Assembly: GCF_002245535.1 (NCBI RefSeq)
Contig: NZ_NKCN01000009.1
Location: 1 to 64,000, forward strand
DNA: 64,000 nucleotides
Direction of reading: 5' to 3'
Source of the DNA: Mycobacterium lehmannii
GTDB taxonomy: Bacteria; Actinomycetota; Actinomycetes; Mycobacteriales; Mycobacteriaceae
The notes under the pieces were generated by a model, which saw only the letters and a list, made by a program, of their open reading frames with translations, made no database searches and was not told the origin of the DNA. The position numbers and the translations under genes are program-made. Positions 42,901 through 51,307 of the stretch are shown piece by piece (the first letter of the stretch is position 1; each line of letters opens with the position of its first letter).

Positions 42901-44157
42901 GTAGAACACGTCGTCGAGCTCGTCTGACGACAAATGCTGAACACCGCCGTGCGCCGTGAGATCCTCAGGCGGCAACGTCTTACGCAACGCGCCGTCGACC
43001 AGCCGGTACGTCGTCTCCGGAGAGAACCCGACCCAACTCTTAGAGCCGAAAGCATCCTGCGGCGACGACGGCACCGAAGGTGCCAACCGCACAAAGCAGG
43101 TACCGGCATAACCCGCGCTACCCGTCAGCCCCGCCCAATCCTCCGGTGTCCCGCAGTGATCGTCGATGATCACCCGAAACGGCAGCGCGGTCACAGATCC
43201 CGCGCCGTGCAGACCACTCGTCGGCGGCGTCCACTCGCTGCGCTGCATCTCCGCCTCATCGAGAAACTCCTCGAGGCGGGCCGGCGAAGAAAACAACAGC
43301 CGCCGCTCACCACAGCCGTCACGCTTGCTCGGGTGCTGCATATGCGGCAGCCACTTCGCCCAATCCCACACCGCCGGCGCATCACTGACCACCAGAAGCT
43401 GCAAATCAGACGGGCTATGAAACGCCGCGAGCTGACACATCATCGCCCGCACCAGCGAACGCACCCGATCCATGTCACCGACAATCGACACCCCGGCGAA
43501 ACGCGGCAGCCATATCACCTTGGCCATGTCGTCGATGTATTCCTGCTCCAGCAAGAACTTGCGCAGAGCGTGCCCGGTAGCCGGTTCGATCTGCGAGGCC
43601 TCAGGGATCTTCGGTTTCTCGATCTGCATCGCCAGCTTCACCTTGCCGATGCCGACGCGGACCTCACCGAACACATCAGTCGACGGATCAGACCCCGGCG
43701 TGCGTTCCCACATACGCTCGGTGCCCACCGCAGCCACGAGCCTGCCCGGATCCCAATGGAAATGCTCGCGACGCTCAAACTGCGCGCGCCGCTGCACCCC
43801 GATCTCATCACGAACCTCATCCTGGCGGGCGAAATAGTTGGCGCGGTACTGGCGTAACTCACCCCACGACATCTTCTGCGCGGCCCCGCGGCCGCGGAAC
43901 AGCATGCCCGCCATCCCGATCAGCATCATGATGCCGAAAATGCCGAAACCCGATGCGAAACTACGCATTCCGGACACGTACATCGCGATAATGAACCCGA
44001 CCACACCCACAATGAGGGCGATCGGCAGCACGATCCCCCACACGCTGCGCGGCGGCGGGATCGGCGCCGGGATCGGCGGATCAATAGCGATCTTGCCGCC
44101 CTCCAATGCTGGAGGGCGCGCGATCGGACCGGGCCGCTTGAAAGGTTGCGTCGTCAC
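39988..44157 (-). CDS. eccC: EccC, FtsK/SpoIIIE-type motor ATPase of the ESX system
   Basis: GTG 44157 is chosen from the promoter, since TAGGGT ends 7 nt upstream; the frame extends to 44187. The 1389-aa product has two N-terminal membrane helices (about residues 34-55 and 65-83) and three FtsK-like domains. Domain 1 has an intact Walker A, GTTGAGKSE (near 520). Domain 2 has GAPRTGHTT (near 883) and domain 3 GRAQSGRSA (near 1173), both lacking the lysine. It is a single-chain EccC, as in ESX-2 to ESX-5, and the system's motor and substrate receptor. Confidence 0.95.
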   Translation of the reverse strand: MTTQPFKRPGPIARPPALEGGKIAIDPPIPAPIPPPRSVWGIVLPIALIVGVVGFIIAMYVSGMRSFASGFGIFGIMMLIGMAGMLFRGRGAAQKMSWGELRQYRANYFARQDEVRDEIGVQRRAQFERREHFHWDPGRLVAAVGTERMWERTPGSDPSTDVFGEVRVGIGKVKLAMQIEKPKIPEASQIEPATGHALRKFLLEQEYIDDMAKVIWLPRFAGVSIVGDMDRVRSLVRAMMCQLAAFHSPSDLQLLVVSDAPAVWDWAKWLPHMQHPSKRDGCGERRLLFSSPARLEEFLDEAEMQRSEWTPPTSGLHGAGSVTALPFRVIIDDHCGTPEDWAGLTGSAGYAGTCFVRLAPSVPSSPQDAFGSKSWVGFSPETTYRLVDGALRKTLPPEDLTAHGGVQHLSSDELDDVFYAQADQMTVAAAERFARAMARHRAGGALTVTVSESNPQRRTLLDALSVRDPRNLDVDRLWSPRRSQGPDWMRFPVGLDESGQVVELDLKEGSQQGMGMHSLFIGTTGAGKSEGIITEVASMALTHSPEVANVVFFDFKLKSAAGVLDQFPHVVASVSNLGDERHLVGRMYEALEGELDRRGALCNAAGPDVVDLTVYNQRRLTDPSLPPVPVLWVIADEYQELLNDTDWGDKFRSLFWRIMRQGRAYHMFLQLVGQTVDTQKLRDIRKLLGFTIAGRTGTEEDSREAIGSTIAAKIDEKGAEGTAYLRVAQRQPRQFRFFYSSADFVPQTGPDESRAVEAGTWFEPRPFTAEQARDIDGLLAEPVEHDTATPAPAAEASVKIVDAVIGSLQATGAAPPRQLWLPPLGEPPAADDLVARLRGKPWDVDYGNNPGLVLPVALEDRPREHRQDVCYLNMLESNALVIGAPRTGHTTAVMTMITAGALMYRPERVQFYCIAGSGPQLASLNDLPHVAGVAALHDTEGVSRLLATVRNIVDERERLFAARGLDMNQVREAKFGPNPSDIGVPGGDVIVVVDGWANFSDAFPKQVEQFNYLMRAGNYGVRTIVTHTSYLSKIGTPVKNLSTERIELRMTDVRESELGRRDPTVNRGKEVPVTPGHGLSAAGFHIMVGEPALANGPTGRIDVRGVGAVVRQVAGVEKFAEVKRLPQKVTLAEVLYQLNGGSQRDLVPFGLSEADLGPAFIDFAENPHVVVVGRAQSGRSAFLRTMMHSIMAHYTPDEATIALIDPRRRHLGVVPEDTWLSRYAYTRGDIALAADELAQLFDKRTPPPGTSPSEMLSRQFWTGRKIFLVIDDITSWTSAENPLSKLSAYVEQADQLGLHIIAAADIKMWSFQSAGSSVLGRIVGGLQPTIILDGRRENGPIISGVYAEPQRQGKGIFVQPGGTDGVLVAWTPEPARLTPGRHSTITPNP

Positions 44158-44164
44158 GAACCCA

Positions 44165-44203
44165 ACCCTAACCCGGCCCCAAACCACATATCGGCACCAA
44201 TTT
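44165..44203 (-). promoter_or_regulatory. Bipartite promoter of eccC
   Basis: Minus strand: GAAATT-G-GTGC with CGATATG extension, exactly 23 nt, TAGGGT, 7 nt to GTG 44157. A near-perfect copy. Confidence 0.7.
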
Positions 44204-44226
44204 CACCGGCCCCGACATGCTGGTTT

Positions 44227-44757
44227 CTAGATAGGGGCGACCCCGCCGACGCCGCCCCCAGCAGCTCCGCCACCGCCGTCGCCGCCCGGCCATATCGGCT
44301 GTGGAGTCCCCCACTCATCGAGCTCCCATTCGTCGTCGTCCAACCCCCACGGACCCTCCGGCACACTGCTCGGACTGAACCCGGCGGGCCGAACGCTGCC
44401 GATGCCTGGGGAGCCGCTCGCACCGACCGGCGGCATCGCCTCCATACCCTGCGACACCGACTTGATATCAGCGGCGCTCTCGACGTCCTGCCCCCTGAAC
44501 TCCGTCATCGCAGTCTCGGCCTTCTGCACCCCCTCCACCGGCTCAGGAGCCAGCGTCGCCGAGGCCTGCGCGATGTTCTTGGCCACCGCCACGGCGACAC
44601 TATTGGCGGCCACGTCGATCGTCGACCCAACACCGGGCATCGGGACCGCGCCCGGCTGCGCAGCACGAGTCACCTCGCCGGCGATACTCTGAGCCGTCCC
44701 CGACACCTCGGCCGGTACGACCTCGATCGGTTTGGCTGCCCCTGGAACTGCTGGCAT
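44227..44757 (-). CDS. Candidate ESX substrate with F-x-x-x-D signal (176 aa)
   Basis: The first 110 residues are a helical Ala/Val-rich hairpin ending in AMTEFRGQDVESAADIK. This has the shape of a T7SS C-terminal helix signal, with Phe in place of Tyr. The remaining 65 residues are low-complexity and acidic (GLDDDEWELDEWG), with a Gly-rich end. It starts 13 nt after the 845-aa gene, in the same operon. Probably a secreted ESX-associated protein; no family name assigned. Confidence 0.65.
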   Translation of the reverse strand: MPAVPGAAKPIEVVPAEVSGTAQSIAGEVTRAAQPGAVPMPGVGSTIDVAANSVAVAVAKNIAQASATLAPEPVEGVQKAETAMTEFRGQDVESAADIKSVSQGMEAMPPVGASGSPGIGSVRPAGFSPSSVPEGPWGLDDDEWELDEWGTPQPIWPGGDGGGGAAGGGVGGVAPI

Positions 44758-44770
44758 CAGTCAACTCCCT

Positions 44771-47308
44771 CTACGCGGCCATCGTCGGCCATAGTTCAGC
44801 TTCCTTAGCGATCTGCCTTGCCGTGTAGGCGATTTCGACATACTCCGGCGTACTGCCACGCCACCAACACAACAACTCCGCGGCCCGCGCCACATTATGG
44901 AAACAGCGCGCATACGGCGACGGTCCCACATCGGAGACAACCCTTCCCGGGCGCTGGCTAGCGCTATCCAAGATCGCGTTGAGCCGAGCAAGTTCGAGCT
45001 CATCCCACAACTCCTCGGAAACAGGCTCCCCATTCTCAACCGCCGTAGCGACCTGGCGAATAGCCGGAGGCACCTGAAAACCAAGCAGCTCAGAAGCTCT
45101 CGACAACGCTGTACGCACAGCCGCAACCGTCAACGCCCACAACTGCGAGCGGTCCACCCCCCCACTAGTCAACCGTAGGTACTCGGCGCGGTCCATCGTC
45201 TCCAAACGATGCATGCGTGACTGGTCCAACGGTGGCGGCGCCGCCTCGGCCTTGATCGGAGACGTTGCCAAAGAACAGTTTTCGACCTGAACCAACCCGG
45301 CGTTGAGCGCAGGCGCCGCGGTGCCGCCATAATCAGTTGACACCGCCAACGCCCACAACTCAACGTTCGGGTTGCTTTCCATGACCAGCTGGCCGTAAGC
45401 CAACATCGTCTGAGCGGGATTGACCCACCCGAACCACCGCGCGTGAAAATCCTTATCCAAACCCGGATCTGAGAAAACCAGGTGCGCAGACTGTGGCAAG
45501 AACACCCCCGGCGGTATAAACCCGCTGCCCTCGCTGCTGACCACCCAGGCCTGCGGAGGCCCAGGTGTCTTGAACATCCCCACACACCAATCGATGCACC
45601 CATACACCCGCGAGGCGTGCATCAGCTCATAAACCAGTTCAGAAGCCTGATCCAACAACGGATCCGGCGCCGCAGAACGCGCCCCCGCCACCGCACCGAC
45701 CCCGGTAGCACCCACACCAGATGCCACCACCCCCGGAGGAAGCGGCGCCGCATGCCCAGAACCGGCCGGCGGCGGGGGTGCAGCAGCCGGAGGCGGTGCA
45801 CCCGCCGACGCGGGCGCCACCTGCCGCGGCGGAATATCGGAATTGAACGGCGGCAACGGACCCCCCGAACCAGCAGGCGCCGCCATCATCGGAGCACCCA
45901 TAGCTCCCATCGCACCCGCAGCCGGCATCGGTGCCGGCGCAGAAGCCGCCGAGCCGGCATGAGCCGGGCCGCCCGCCGCAGAAACCGGGGCCGGCCCCGA
46001 CGACACCGGCGGCCCGTACGCACCGGTCATCGAACTCGGCGGCTGCGACGCCGACGGAGGAGCCACAGGCGGAGGCAACACAGAACCCGCGCCACCAGCA
46101 CCCATACCGGCATTGAACCCCCGCGAGAAATCAGACGGCGTCGCCGCCGCCGGCGAACCCCCACCCGCAGACGGCAACCCCGAAGCAGGCGACACCGACG
46201 GCGCCGACGACAACCCGCTACCAGGCGAAAGCGCACCCGACGACAACCCACCCGCACCAGCCGACGACAGGCCCGACCCAGACGGCGGCTTAACACCACC
46301 ACCCAGGGACGACAACGACGATCCCCCACCACCACTGCCAGGGGACGAAACAGGAGCGATAGGAGGAGCCACTGCCCCGGGGCTCGACGAACCCCATTCC
46401 GGGATGTCGCCCGCGGGACCCTTCAGTGGATCGGCGGAGTTGACTGGGTTGCCGGGCGTCCCTCCTTCGGCGCCAGGTCTACCCGAAGCCGTTCCTCCCT
46501 CACCAGGTGTCTGCCCCGGTTCATGTGCGCCTGGAATATCTCCAGGCTGAGGTTCAGTAATGCCACCGCCTGGCATCTCGTCACCCGGGACCTGATCTGT
46601 TTCGCCCCATTCGACGAGTTTGTCAACTGGCGACTGAGGCGCTGCGCTTCCTGACCCTGCGGGGTTGTCCAGGGCCATGGTGTCGTCACCTGTCCCGCCG
46701 TTTCCGGTGACGTGGTCCGCTGGTTGGATGTGCCCGCCTGATGTGGCTTGAGTCGAAGTTTGGCCGCCGATGTTTGCTGCCTGCTCGGCGATCGCGGCGG
46801 CGGTATCTGTACCTACCGCATGTGCTTGGGCTTGGGCCTGGGCGATCACCTCTTCGATTTGCGCGTGGATCGCCGCCATTGCCACGCCTGCGCCTATGCC
46901 ACGCACCGACTGAAGCTGCTGTTTGAGACGGTCGATCTCTTCGTGGGCTTTACGGTCGATTTCGTCGAGCCGACCACGGGCGTGCCAGATCAGCTCGGCG
47001 GTCTCCTTGACCGCTTTCGACATGTCGCCGTACATGTCGGATTGGTTGATCACCGTTTGCGCGGTGCGGTAGGAGCGCTCGCACATAGCCTCGATCGTCT
47101 GCCCTGAGTTCTGCGTGCCCAGAGTGTCGGCAGCCCCTCGGATCGCCGATGCCGACGAGCTCAAGTCGGCGCTCTTCTGATTGAGAGCACTCGCGGTTTC
47201 CGACCAGGATTCCGGCGACGTTGTAGGCCAGACGCCGCCAAGGATGCGCTGGGAGTAAAGGCGCGCCGGCATTCCCGGGCCGGCGGCGACAGCTGCTGAG
47301 GCCGGCAT
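44771..47308 (-). CDS. Large EspE/EspK-like ESX-associated protein (845 aa)
   Basis: The N-terminal region (about residues 20-160) is long helices with a heptad-like pattern (AVKETAELIWHARG, then EIDRKAHEEIDRLKQQLQ), like the helical heads of Esp and PPE-type substrates. The middle, about 350 residues, is Gly/Pro/Ser-rich repeat sequence. The last 280 residues form a separate folded alpha/beta domain with Trp and Cys (DWCVGMFKTPGPPQAW). EspE or EspK of ESX-1 is the nearest analogue by architecture. It starts 21 nt after the 218-aa gene. Confidence 0.7.
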   Translation of the reverse strand: MPASAAVAAGPGMPARLYSQRILGGVWPTTSPESWSETASALNQKSADLSSSASAIRGAADTLGTQNSGQTIEAMCERSYRTAQTVINQSDMYGDMSKAVKETAELIWHARGRLDEIDRKAHEEIDRLKQQLQSVRGIGAGVAMAAIHAQIEEVIAQAQAQAHAVGTDTAAAIAEQAANIGGQTSTQATSGGHIQPADHVTGNGGTGDDTMALDNPAGSGSAAPQSPVDKLVEWGETDQVPGDEMPGGGITEPQPGDIPGAHEPGQTPGEGGTASGRPGAEGGTPGNPVNSADPLKGPAGDIPEWGSSSPGAVAPPIAPVSSPGSGGGGSSLSSLGGGVKPPSGSGLSSAGAGGLSSGALSPGSGLSSAPSVSPASGLPSAGGGSPAAATPSDFSRGFNAGMGAGGAGSVLPPPVAPPSASQPPSSMTGAYGPPVSSGPAPVSAAGGPAHAGSAASAPAPMPAAGAMGAMGAPMMAAPAGSGGPLPPFNSDIPPRQVAPASAGAPPPAAAPPPPAGSGHAAPLPPGVVASGVGATGVGAVAGARSAAPDPLLDQASELVYELMHASRVYGCIDWCVGMFKTPGPPQAWVVSSEGSGFIPPGVFLPQSAHLVFSDPGLDKDFHARWFGWVNPAQTMLAYGQLVMESNPNVELWALAVSTDYGGTAAPALNAGLVQVENCSLATSPIKAEAAPPPLDQSRMHRLETMDRAEYLRLTSGGVDRSQLWALTVAAVRTALSRASELLGFQVPPAIRQVATAVENGEPVSEELWDELELARLNAILDSASQRPGRVVSDVGPSPYARCFHNVARAAELLCWWRGSTPEYVEIAYTARQIAKEAELWPTMAA

Positions 47309-47329
47309 CAGATAGTGCGCTCCACCCGC

Positions 47330-47986
47330 TTACCACCCAGCCCCGAGGTCATCGCAGATCGACTGTGGGCCACCGTAGGCAATAAGACTGTCCGTCCACG
47401 CCGCGCCGTCATAGGTTCGCTCGGGCCCGGGCTCAACATTGTTCACGAAAAGCCATAGATCATCGAGGTAACGCCGCATCGTTCGCTCAAAGCGCGGCTG
47501 CACACCTGGATGCTCGTTCATGACCGTCTCAACGCGGGCGATCCAGTCCTCCGTGTCGTTGATGAACTTGGGCAGTGCGGCGTCTCTAGCAGGCGTTCCT
47601 GGCTGGCCGAGCGCGAACCACTCCTTTGCCGTCGTACCGAAGTCGGTCATCAGCGGCGCGATCGCTGTGCAGAGCGCGCGGTCAGCTTCCTCAGTGGAAG
47701 CAGGGTTTGAAGATGCGGCTGGTCCAGTCGCTGCGGGCGCTGTTCCCGATTCACCCCCATTGCGGCCGGTAAGTGCCACTACCAGGGCTGATGCAGCCAG
47801 AACAACCGCTAAGACTATGCCGGCAGCCGCGAGCACCGTGCGTGCCCGGCGCGGCCGGGGCGGTGCAAACACCGGCGGGCTCGGCGGGGGTGTGTACCCA
47901 GGTGGGCCGTAACCAGGCGGCGGTGGCGGCAGCCGGTCACCGTTCGCCGGCGGCACATATGCGTCGGTCTTCCCACCCGCAGTCAT
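47330..47986 (-). CDS. Single-helix membrane protein, copy 1 of a duplicated pair
   Basis: ATG 47986 is chosen because TACCCT lies 6 nt upstream (leaderless); the frame extends to 48022. The 218-aa product has a Pro-rich N-terminus and one membrane helix (about residues 55-77). The conserved external domain begins EEADRALCTAIAPLM and includes FALGQPGTPARD, RVETVMNEHPGVQPRF and a C-terminal YGGPQSICDD. The downstream gene at 48083-48673 is a close paralogue. Function unknown; it heads the operon to 44227. Confidence 0.75.
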   Translation of the reverse strand: MTAGGKTDAYVPPANGDRLPPPPPGYGPPGYTPPPSPPVFAPPRPRRARTVLAAAGIVLAVVLAASALVVALTGRNGGESGTAPAATGPAASSNPASTEEADRALCTAIAPLMTDFGTTAKEWFALGQPGTPARDAALPKFINDTEDWIARVETVMNEHPGVQPRFERTMRRYLDDLWLFVNNVEPGPERTYDGAAWTDSLIAYGGPQSICDDLGAGW

Positions 47987-47992
47987 GTATCC

Positions 47993-48031
47993 AGGGTAAA
48001 GGTCAGCACCAGTGACTGGCACCGCTAAATT
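47993..48031 (-). promoter_or_regulatory. Bipartite promoter of membrane-protein copy 1
   Basis: Minus strand: AATTT-A-GCGG, 23-24 nt, TACCCT, then 6 nt to ATG 47986. The box is degenerate but the spacing is kept. Confidence 0.5.
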
Positions 48032-48082
48032 CGGAACGCGACGCGGCCAGCTCCTGAGACTGGCATCAGCCTCCCTGACGTT

Positions 48083-48673
48083 CTACCAGCTGATACCTAC
48101 GTCATTGCAGATGGATTGTGGTCCGCCGTAAGCGACCAGGCTGTCAACCCACGCTGCGCTGTCGTAGATTCGCTCAGGGCCCGGGGCGACGTTGTTTACG
48201 AGGAGCCACAGGTCATCAAGATGGGGCTGCAGAGTGCGTGTAAAGCGCGGCTGCACACCTGGATGCTCGTTCATGACCGTCTCGACGCGGTTAACCCAGT
48301 CCTTGGTGTCATCGACGAACTCGGGCAGAGCGCTATCCCGCGCTGGCGTTCCTGGCTGACCAAGTCCGAACCACGCGGTCGAGGTGTTGTCATACTCGGC
48401 CATCAGCGGCGCGATCGCGGTGCAGAGCGCGCGGTCAGCCTTCTCTGTAGAAGCAGGCGTTGAAGATGTGTCGGGGTCGTCGGCAGACGCGGCAACCGTG
48501 CTCGATTCACCCCCACTGCGGTTGGTCAGCGCCACGACAAGGGCCGCTGCGGCCAGCACGACAGCTAGGAGGCTGCTCACGGTAGTGAGCACCGTACGCG
48601 CCCGTTGGCCACGCGTTGCCGAGATGGCGTAGCGCTGTCCGGGGCCACCCTGATAATTCTCACCTACTGTCAC
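48083..48673 (-). CDS. Single-helix membrane protein, copy 2 of a duplicated pair
   Basis: The 196-aa product has a short N-terminus, one membrane helix (about residues 28-50) and the same external domain as copy 1: EKADRALCTAIAPLM, GLGQPGTPARD and RVETVMNEHPGVQPRF are almost identical. The pair differs mainly in the N-terminus and linker, so it is a tandem duplication whose outer domain is under constraint. GTG 48673 is leaderless, 6 nt after TACCGT. Function unknown. Confidence 0.75.
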   Translation of the reverse strand: MTVGENYQGGPGQRYAISATRGQRARTVLTTVSSLLAVVLAAAALVVALTNRSGGESSTVAASADDPDTSSTPASTEKADRALCTAIAPLMAEYDNTSTAWFGLGQPGTPARDSALPEFVDDTKDWVNRVETVMNEHPGVQPRFTRTLQPHLDDLWLLVNNVAPGPERIYDSAAWVDSLVAYGGPQSICNDVGISW

Positions 48674-48679
48674 GTATCA

Positions 48680-48718
48680 ACGGTAAGCGCCGCTTGGGAC
48701 CTGAACCGACGCAAATTT
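48680..48718 (-). promoter_or_regulatory. Bipartite promoter of membrane-protein copy 2
   Basis: Minus strand: AAATT-T-GCGT, exactly 23 nt, TACCGT, then 6 nt to GTG 48673. Confidence 0.55.
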
Positions 48719-49014
48719 CGTGCATGGTGCGTCTGTGGGGGTGCGGTAGCGTTCCCATTGTTGCGGTCGCGCCCCTTGCGATCGGAGCCGAGGGGCCCGA
48801 CTCCTCCCACCCTTTGGTCGGGCCCTTCACCTTCCCAGTGACGTGAGATTGACTGTGCTGTACCGCGTCTGGGATGAGCGCGTACCTGCGAGCTGATCGC
48901 TTGGCCAATCAGCCCGCAACCCGATTCGCCGACGGTTACGTCTGCTGCGGCGGGTCCACCATTGGCCCGAAATGTGTTGCGGCGCGGTGCTATTACACCA
49001 CCCGCTTGTGAATT
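48719..49014. other. Intergenic region with a hairpin terminator
   Basis: No gene was seen. A 9-bp inverted repeat, 48793-48801 (GGGCCCGAC) with 48817-48825, has a 15-nt loop and probably ends transcription from the EspL-like gene at 49015. There is no long U-tract. The remainder has no recognisable motif. Confidence 0.5.
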
Positions 49015-49347
49015 TCAGACGTCGTTGATGCTGTAGTGGTCCCAGAATTCTTTGCGCGACAGAAGCATTGCCTCGTTGGCAGCACTGAGAAGTTCGTTGA
49101 GCTTCTTCTCCAGCGCCAAGTTGGTCAGCGATGTGCGGGCTGCTTCGTGGATGAACAACTCAAGTAGGCGGCCGTCGTCGCCGAGGGTGAAACGCACCAA
49201 CCCATCAGGGTCTTCAACCTCCGTGCGCAGCGCCCCCAGTTGGGCGATCATTTTGTCAAGGCGCTCCAGAGTCGCCGCCTGCTCAGCTTCGGAGAACTTG
49301 ACTTTCTCCGCGTCGCCGAGGTCATCGAAACTCACACCGCCAAGCAC
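49015..49347 (-). CDS. EspL-like YbaB/EbfC-fold protein
   Basis: The 110-aa product has the YbaB pattern: a long N-terminal helix (AATLERLDKMIAQLGALR), two strands (LVRFTLGDDGRLLELFI) and a C-terminal helix. In ESX-1, EspL has this fold and lies next to espB, stabilising Esp proteins. Here it adjoins an EspB-like gene, whose stop overlaps its start by one base, so the same partnership is likely. Confidence 0.75.
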   Translation of the reverse strand: MLGGVSFDDLGDAEKVKFSEAEQAATLERLDKMIAQLGALRTEVEDPDGLVRFTLGDDGRLLELFIHEAARTSLTNLALEKKLNELLSAANEAMLLSRKEFWDHYSINDV

Positions 49348-51011
49348 TACGAGCCGTCCTTGGGCCCGACTGTGGTAATCCGGCGGATCAGCGGGGCGCC
49401 CTCGCTGCGCGGAGGCGGATCATCGTTACCAGGCGGCGGGTCGTCGGCCTGCTCTTTGGGTGCTGTCGCCGACACCGCGATCCGATCCTCGGTGACCTTA
49501 CCGGTGACCGACTCTGTGTGCGGAATGTCGCGTGCCACAACCTGTTTCGGCTTGCCCTTGCGTTCCTCGTTCGCGCCGCCTTGCCCGCCGGCGCCGGCCA
49601 AGCCCGCCAGCGGCATGCCCATCGGCATATATCCGGCCCCACCGGGCCCCGCCGAGGGCGTCACCGGAGGCGGCAAGGACCCACCCGCGGGCAGGGTCGG
49701 CGGGGTGGGGTTGGGTCCGGTGGACGGAGTCACCGGCGGCAGCGACGGGGCGCCACCGGCCGCCGGCGAGGTGGCGCCGGCACCACCGCCGAGGCCGCTC
49801 ATCTCGTCGAAAGGGGCGTCGTCCAGGCCGAGGTCCTCCCCGCCGACGTCGTCGAGGTTGGGCTGCGTCAGCCCAGAAAGGCCCTGAGTGGCAGCCCCGA
49901 CCGCCTGGGTGCCGGCCTGAATCAGAGACTCGGGGCCCTTCAACATCGACGACACCACTCCACCTAGCAACCCCCCAGCTGCGCCCATAACGGTGGGGAT
50001 CATGCTCGGAAGCATCGAGGCGAGCTGGCCGGCCATATCCGGTGACCCCGGCAGTCCCGCCTCCGCCGCCTCATCAGCCAACCCGGTCCCCTCGCCAACC
50101 GCGGCGGCGGCATCGTCGGCGGGAACATCGGGGATGCCGTCACCGTCGAGATCGATCTCACCGGACGTCGTGGCCTCAGTCGCGGTGTAGTAGCCACCGA
50201 ATCCTTGCGCAGTCCGCCCCTCCATCTGCGCCTTTTCCTCCCAGGCATTGGCCAGCGGCACCGCGAACCGGCCGCCGGTCTGAATGTTGGCCTGAGCTAG
50301 GGTCTGCAGCCGGTGATTCATCGCTGCGAACTCGTCAGGTGACGGGATGTCGCGGCGAGCCTGGGTGACCTCCTGGGCGTGTCGATTGGCCTGGTCGGCC
50401 ATGGTGTCGGCACGCTGACCCGAGGTTTCCAGCGCGTCGGCGTAGCCGATCAGATGGCTTCGCACTTTCTCGGTGGCCACTGGGCTTTCCCAGCTGTCGG
50501 GCAAGTTGTCGGCAATCAGGCGCACCACCGCCGAGGCATCGCGAGTCGAGCCCGCCACCTGCCGCCACCCGGCGATGAACGCTTCATTGCCGGAGCCGGC
50601 CCCGGAGTGCACCGCCTGCGAGATCGCCTCGGCAGGACCGGGCGGCGGCGGAACCAGGATGGGCCGCGCGTCAGGAGGCACCGGCGGCGAGGACGGCGCC
50701 CAGCCCGAAACGGAGGCGCCGTCGCTGCCGGTGTCCAGGCTGGTGATCTTGGCAGCGTTGGCGCTGTCCTTGGCGGTGAAACCGGATGCGATGTTGACCA
50801 GCTGCTCGGCCGTCGTTGCCAGGCCGGCCGCCTGCTCGGCAAGCACGCTGGCCAACGTCGAGCCCGCAGTCGTTAGCCGGGTCGCTGCGCCCACCGAGGC
50901 CGAGTCGGCCGCCAGCGGCGGATGCTCAGGGTTGGCTGCAGAGACCTCTGAGAGCGCGGCGGTGATCCGTTGCGCCGCCGAGGCCAGCCCGCTCGGGTCA
51001 ACAGCAAACAT
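49347..51011 (-). CDS. EspB-like fused PE-PPE secreted protein
   Basis: The 554-aa product begins with a PE-like helical hairpin (MFAVDPSGLASAAQRI to SGFTAKDSANAAKI). A PPE-like four-helix part with a W-turn (DSWESPVATEKV, near residue 180) follows. The rest is a disordered Gly/Pro-rich tail, as in EspB. A DLDGDGIPD segment (near residue 272) is a calcium-loop-like motif not expected in EspB. It adjoins an espL-like gene, matching the ESX-1 espB-espL order. EspB forms rings and supports secretion; the same role here is inference. Confidence 0.8.
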   Translation of the reverse strand: MFAVDPSGLASAAQRITAALSEVSAANPEHPPLAADSASVGAATRLTTAGSTLASVLAEQAAGLATTAEQLVNIASGFTAKDSANAAKITSLDTGSDGASVSGWAPSSPPVPPDARPILVPPPPGPAEAISQAVHSGAGSGNEAFIAGWRQVAGSTRDASAVVRLIADNLPDSWESPVATEKVRSHLIGYADALETSGQRADTMADQANRHAQEVTQARRDIPSPDEFAAMNHRLQTLAQANIQTGGRFAVPLANAWEEKAQMEGRTAQGFGGYYTATEATTSGEIDLDGDGIPDVPADDAAAAVGEGTGLADEAAEAGLPGSPDMAGQLASMLPSMIPTVMGAAGGLLGGVVSSMLKGPESLIQAGTQAVGAATQGLSGLTQPNLDDVGGEDLGLDDAPFDEMSGLGGGAGATSPAAGGAPSLPPVTPSTGPNPTPPTLPAGGSLPPPVTPSAGPGGAGYMPMGMPLAGLAGAGGQGGANEERKGKPKQVVARDIPHTESVTGKVTEDRIAVSATAPKEQADDPPPGNDDPPPRSEGAPLIRRITTVGPKDGS

Positions 51012-51015
51012 CGGT

Positions 51016-51306
51016 CTACAGCATCCTCAGTCGGTCGCGTGCGGCGGCGAGATCTCGTTCGGTGGGGAAGTCTGCGTAGCAGACGGGGTCGAGCTCGGCC
51101 TGCTCCATCTGCTCGCGCAGCGCCACCTGCCCCTGAAGATACGCCACGTCGGCACACGCCATGATGCGCTGAGCTAACTCGTTCATGTTGTAGCGCATCG
51201 CCTTGGGTTCGAGTTGAACACCCAGAATGCAGCCCTTCACCGCGACTCTGACCAGGACCGCATCGTCGGGGGTTCGGGCGATGAATGCTTGCTCGCTCAG
51301 CGGCAC
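51016..51306 (-). CDS. Small YbaB-like ESX-associated protein (96 aa)
   Basis: GTG 51306 starts 1 nt after the upstream stop; the longer frame to 51339 runs into that gene. The product has two strands (VLVRVAVKGCILGVQLE) and a helical C-terminal half (MNELAQRIMACADVAYLQGQ), again a YbaB-type layout. It lies between the EspC-like and EspB-like genes and may serve as a chaperone. No family name assigned. Confidence 0.65.
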   Translation of the reverse strand: MPLSEQAFIARTPDDAVLVRVAVKGCILGVQLEPKAMRYNMNELAQRIMACADVAYLQGQVALREQMEQAELDPVCYADFPTERDLAAARDRLRML

Positions 51307-51307
51307 A

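Noticed and set aside
40777..43857. Long plus-strand frames opposite eccC (425 and 307 aa)
   Set aside because: Antisense to the FtsK-like domains; no motifs of their own.
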